In this document: positions 60,598-64,000 of the stretch, piece after piece
Position numbering within the stretch: position 1 is the stretch's first letter
Layout of the letters: every line of letters starts with the position of its first letter
DNA from: an uncultured Bacteroidota bacterium
GTDB lineage: Bacteria > Bacteroidota > Bacteroidia > Flavobacteriales > Flavobacteriaceae
Direction of reading: 5' to 3'
Length of the DNA stretch: 64,000 bases
NCBI GenBank assembly: GCA_902613595.1
Contig: CACMHY010000001.1
Location: 496,001 to 560,000 of the forward strand
Notes under the pieces: generated by a model
Databases searched by the model: none
What the model was told of the DNA's origin: nothing
The model's input: only the letters and a program-made list of their open reading frames with translations
Program-made: the position numbers and the translations under genes

Positions 60598-61926
60598 TTA
60601 GTAGTGACATTTTCCACATTCAAGACCTCCCATTTGAGCTACAGTTAATTTTTCTACTCCATATTTTTTGGAGAGCGCCTCGTGAATTTTGGCGTAATAT
60701 TCATTGCTTTCGACTTTTATATTAGTCTCTCTGTGACAATTTATACACCAACCCATGGTTAGTGACGAATGTTGATACATGATTTCCATTTCTTCTACTG
60801 GCCCGTGACATTTCTGACATTCTATCTCCCCAACCTGAACATGTTGGGCATGATTAAAATATACAAAATCCGGAAGGTTGTGAATGCGAACCCATTTAAC
60901 TGGTTGGGATTCGCCTGTATATCTTTGATTGTCTTCATCCCATCCTACAGCAGCATACAGCTTTTTTATCTCTTTTGTGTAAAAATCTTTAGTATATCCG
61001 TTTTCTAAATCTTCTTCACCATTGTATTCTGCAATGTTTTGGTGACAATTCATACACACATTTAACGACGGTATTCCTGAATGTTTTGAAACTCTTGCAG
61101 ATGAGTGGCAATATTTGCACTCGATTTGGTTTGCACCAGCATGAATTTTGTGTGAGTAGTGTATTGGCTGGATTGGCATGTATCCCTGATCAACTCCAAC
61201 TTGCATAAAGTATCCATATACAAAATAGGCACTGCTTAAAAGTAAAAAAACAACACTTGTTAGAACAACAAATTGATTTTGAACAAATGCCATCCAGATA
61301 GGAATCCTTTTGGGTTTCGGTTCGGGCCTTATATCAACTCCACTGAGCTTTGCAATTCGCATCAATGTTCTTTGAACTAAAAAGAGCATTACTACTAGAA
61401 TCATGAACACCAATCCAAGAGCAACAAGAATTACTGTGTTATTTATGCTTGTTGAGGAGTTTGCAGGAGCTGGTGTAATAGAGTTGTTTGCAACAACAAC
61501 TGGTGCGGGAGGAACATAATCTGTGTAAGCTAAAATATTGTCTATATCAGTATTCGTTAGCTGGGGGAATGAAGTCATTACAGAACCATTATATTCCTCA
61601 TAGACTGCAACCGCCTGGGGATCTCCAGATTTTACCATTGCAGTGCTGTTTTTTATCCAACTATATAGCCATTGTCTATCATATTTTTCAGAAACACCCC
61701 TAAGTGCTGGGCCTACAGCTCGTTTATTTAACTTATGGCAGGCAGCACAATTTGCATTAAAAAGCTTTTTACCAGCTTGTACTGCAGCAGTATTGTCTGC
61801 AGAGGACATTTCTTGAGCTGAAATAATAGGGTTGTAGCAGACCGCAAAGAAAATAAAAAATGAAAACAGCGCCCTGTAAGTTTTTAAATAACCCCCAATA
61901 AAATTTAAGTATAAAATATTCCCCAA
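60598..61926 (-). CDS. actA: Alternative complex III multiheme cytochrome c subunit ActA
   Basis: Six CxxCH motifs (CAACH, CKYCH, CMNCH, CQKCH, CINCH, CGKCH); signal peptide; no in-frame ATG before the mature region, TTG 61926 assumed. Confidence 0.88.
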   Translation of the reverse strand: MGNILYLNFIGGYLKTYRALFSFFIFFAVCYNPIISAQEMSSADNTAAVQAGKKLFNANCAACHKLNKRAVGPALRGVSEKYDRQWLYSWIKNSTAMVKSGDPQAVAVYEEYNGSVMTSFPQLTNTDIDNILAYTDYVPPAPVVVANNSITPAPANSSTSINNTVILVALGLVFMILVVMLFLVQRTLMRIAKLSGVDIRPEPKPKRIPIWMAFVQNQFVVLTSVVFLLLSSAYFVYGYFMQVGVDQGYMPIQPIHYSHKIHAGANQIECKYCHSSARVSKHSGIPSLNVCMNCHQNIAEYNGEEDLENGYTKDFYTKEIKKLYAAVGWDEDNQRYTGESQPVKWVRIHNLPDFVYFNHAQHVQVGEIECQKCHGPVEEMEIMYQHSSLTMGWCINCHRETNIKVESNEYYAKIHEALSKKYGVEKLTVAQMGGLECGKCHY

Positions 61927-61932
61927 AACATG

Positions 61933-61979
61933 TATCTAAAATCCATAACAAAAATAAGTCATAGGGCGCGTTTTAGATA
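61933..61979 (-). promoter_or_regulatory. Possible promoter/operator or leader structure upstream of actA
   Basis: Perfect 9-bp inverted repeat TATCTAAAA...TTTTAGATA flanking TATTTTTG (matches the Bacteroidetes -7 consensus TAnnTTTG) on the - strand at 61956-61949. Confidence 0.35.
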
Positions 61980-62080
61980 GCTTAGGATTTAAGAATTTCG
62001 TAATTTATATTAATTCTAAATAAGAAAGATAGTTTGTTAAATATATAGTTGATAATTAGAAAATTTTGTTTTTTTGTTTG

Positions 62081-62464
62081 ATGATTAATAATCTTTCAAA
62101 TAGTCTATTTTTATTGATGTTTTTTACTTTTATACGCCCTGTTTTTTCTCAAAACTTAAAAATCAACATTAAACAAAATGATAAAATTGATAGCCTTTTA
62201 AACAAAAAAATTGAACTAGATAGAGAAATCTACGAAAAAACCTATTTTACATTACAATTATACTATGGTAACCTAACAACTGCAGATGAAATATCAAATA
62301 AATGTAAGTCAGAATTTCCGAATCTACCAGTCAATTTGAGCTTTGAAACCCCTAACTATAAAGTACAAGCGGGGTTTTATAAGGATAAGTTAATTGGTCT
62401 AAAAACTCTAGATACTGTCAGAAAAGTTTTTCCCGATGCTTTTTTGTTAAAAAAAACTAATTAA
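62081..62464 (+). CDS. SPOR domain-containing protein
   Basis: Signal peptide; C-terminal [38 protein letters not shown] 62081 preferred over track TTG 62066. Confidence 0.75.
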   Translation: MINNLSNSLFLLMFFTFIRPVFSQNLKINIKQNDKIDSLLNKKIELDREIYEKTYFTLQLYYGNLTTADEISNKCKSEFPNLPVNLSFETPNYKVQAGFYKDKLIGLKTLDTVRKVFPDAFLLKKTN

Positions 62465-64000
62465 AGAGATTTCTTTACTGCAATTTCTTGGAAACATTCT
62501 AAAACATCACCTTTTTTGATATCATTATAGTTTTTGATCTGTAAACCGCAATCGTATCCCTTCGCAACCTCTTTCACATCATCTTTAAACCTTTTAAGAG
62601 AAATCAAATCACCACTGTAAATTACAACTCCTTCTCGTATAATTCTGATACCAGAATTCTTAAGAATTTTCCCAGAAGTTACCATACAACCTGCAATTGT
62701 TCCTACTTTAGAAATTTTGTATGTTTCTCTAATCTCTACAGTCCCAGTAATCTCCTCTTTCATCTCTGGGGAAAGCATGCCTTCCATTGCATCTTTGACA
62801 TCGTTTATGGCGTCGTATATAATTGAATAGGAGCGAATGTCAATTTCTTCTTTTTCTGCTATTGTCCTTGCATTTCCCATTGGACGAACATTAAAACCTA
62901 TTACTATCGCGTCAGATGCTGAGGCTAACAAAACATCAGATTCAGTTATTGCTCCAACACCCTTATGAATGATGTTAACTTCAATTTCTCCAGTAGAAAG
63001 TTTTTGAAGTGAGTCAGTTAACGCCTCAACAGATCCATCAACATCTCCCTTAAGGATTATATTAAGTTCTTTAAAATCTCCCAAGGCAATTCTTCTGCCT
63101 ATTTCATCAAGAGTAATATGTCTTTGTGTTCGTACATTTTGTTCACGAAGAAGTTGTGTTCTTTTGGCAGCAATTTGCTTTGCTTCCCTTTCATCATCTA
63201 AGACCAAAAATGAGTCTCCAGCTTGAGGTGCGCCGTCTAAACCTAAAATAGAGACTGGTGTTGCAGGTGGTGCTTTGTCTAAATTAACTCCTCTTTCATT
63301 AAATATCGCTTTAACTTTTCCGCTTTGTTTACCTGCAAGTATATAATCTCCCATGCTCAAAGTTCCATTTTGAACCAAAATGGTTGAAACATATCCTCTC
63401 CCTTTATCCAAAAAGGCTTCGACAACAGTTCCCTTAGCTTTTCTTTCAGGATTTGCTTTTAACTCTAATAACTCAGCTTCCAGGAGCACCTTTTCCAAGA
63501 GCTCATTAATTCCACTTCCATTTATCGCTGATATATCCTGTGATTGTATTTTTCCTCCCCAATCCTCAACCATCAAATTCATTCCTGCCAGTGCTTCTTT
63601 AATTTTCTCTGGATTGGCATCTTGTTTATCAATCTTGTTAATTGCAAATACGATAGGAACATTTGCAGCTTGTGCGTGGCTGATCGCCTCTTTAGTTTGA
63701 GGCATTATATTATCATCAGCAGCTACAACTATAATTGCAATGTCTGTTACCTGAGCACCTCGCGCACGCATAGCAGTAAATGCCTCATGCCCCGGAGTAT
63801 CTAAAAAAGTTATTTTTTCACCATTTTCCAGAGTAACACCATATGCTCCTATGTGCTGGGTTATACCCCCTGATTCACCAGCTATTACATTTTCCTTTCT
63901 TATGAAATCTAAAAGAGATGTTTTCCCATGGTCAACATGGCCCATGACTGTAACTATTGGTGCACGGGAAACTAAATTATGGTCTACATCCTCATCCTCA
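62461..64000 (-). CDS. infB: Translation initiation factor IF-2, partial; N-terminal part lies beyond the window
   Basis: [34 protein letters not shown] reads to the window edge; [22 protein letters not shown]; the track's start at 63945 is internal. Confidence 0.97.
   Translation of the reverse strand, partial: EDEDVDHNLVSRAPIVTVMGHVDHGKTSLLDFIRKENVIAGESGGITQHIGAYGVTLENGEKITFLDTPGHEAFTAMRARGAQVTDIAIIVVAADDNIMPQTKEAISHAQAANVPIVFAINKIDKQDANPEKIKEALAGMNLMVEDWGGKIQSQDISAINGSGINELLEKVLLEAELLELKANPERKAKGTVVEAFLDKGRGYVSTILVQNGTLSMGDYILAGKQSGKVKAIFNERGVNLDKAPPATPVSILGLDGAPQAGDSFLVLDDEREAKQIAAKRTQLLREQNVRTQRHITLDEIGRRIALGDFKELNIILKGDVDGSVEALTDSLQKLSTGEIEVNIIHKGVGAITESDVLLASASDAIVIGFNVRPMGNARTIAEKEEIDIRSYSIIYDAINDVKDAMEGMLSPEMKEEITGTVEIRETYKISKVGTIAGCMVTSGKILKNSGIRIIREGVVIYSGDLISLKRFKDDVKEVAKGYDCGLQIKNYNDIKKGDVLECFQEIAVKKSL

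Noticed and set aside
61769-61951. ORF MLWILDTCFGEY... overlapping the actA start; considered as evidence for a frameshifted actA
   Set aside because: It does not rejoin the actA frame at a plausible slippery site, and the actA signal peptide is coherent in its own frame, so a TTG start is the simpler explanation.
1-64000. Search for CRISPR arrays, tRNA/rRNA genes, insertion sequences, prophage, defence or toxin-antitoxin systems
   Set aside because: Nearly all sequence is covered by identifiable chromosomal genes; the intergenic gaps I read show no direct-repeat arrays, tRNA-like sequence or mobility genes. A tRNAscan/Infernal run would be needed to be certain.

Overview
This 64 kb window is a compact, AT-rich chromosomal stretch from a Bacteroidota genome, most likely a marine Flavobacteriia. 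Intergenic gaps are very short. I saw no rRNA, tRNA, CRISPR array, transposase, integrase or phage gene. Main content, left to right: serA-like dehydrogenase, lysC, GNAT, hydrolase, pdxJ; an envelope block (nadK, DUF6089-like, uppS, bamA, two ompH/skp); gamma-carbonic anhydrase, NifU, and a PhyH-SDR-tsaB operon; a TolC/adaptor/ABC tripartite exporter; a cytochrome oxidase accessory cluster (ctaB, two subunit III proteins, subunit IV, a Cys-free protein, SCO, DUF420-like, a small CxxC protein); tonB, gcvH, the type IX secretion translocon sprA, ruvA, maeB; a SusC/SusD locus whose only partners are a VCBS/ASPIC lipoprotein, a vanadium-haloperoxidase-like PAP2 lipoprotein and a sugar-type MFS permease; queG, ruvB; the alternative complex III plus cox1/cox2 operon; a SPOR protein; and infB, which runs off the right edge. 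The best candidate for an uncharacterised system is the SusCD-VCBS/ASPIC-haloperoxidase-MFS locus (37.2-48.4 kb), which has no glycoside hydrolase and has a strong intrinsic-terminator-like hairpin directly against the start codon of its third gene. Other points to check are a Cys-free protein beside SCO, apparent TTG starts for bamA, sprA and actA, and inverted repeats around the start of the respiratory operon. All calls come from reading the sequence and the supplied translations; no database search was run.
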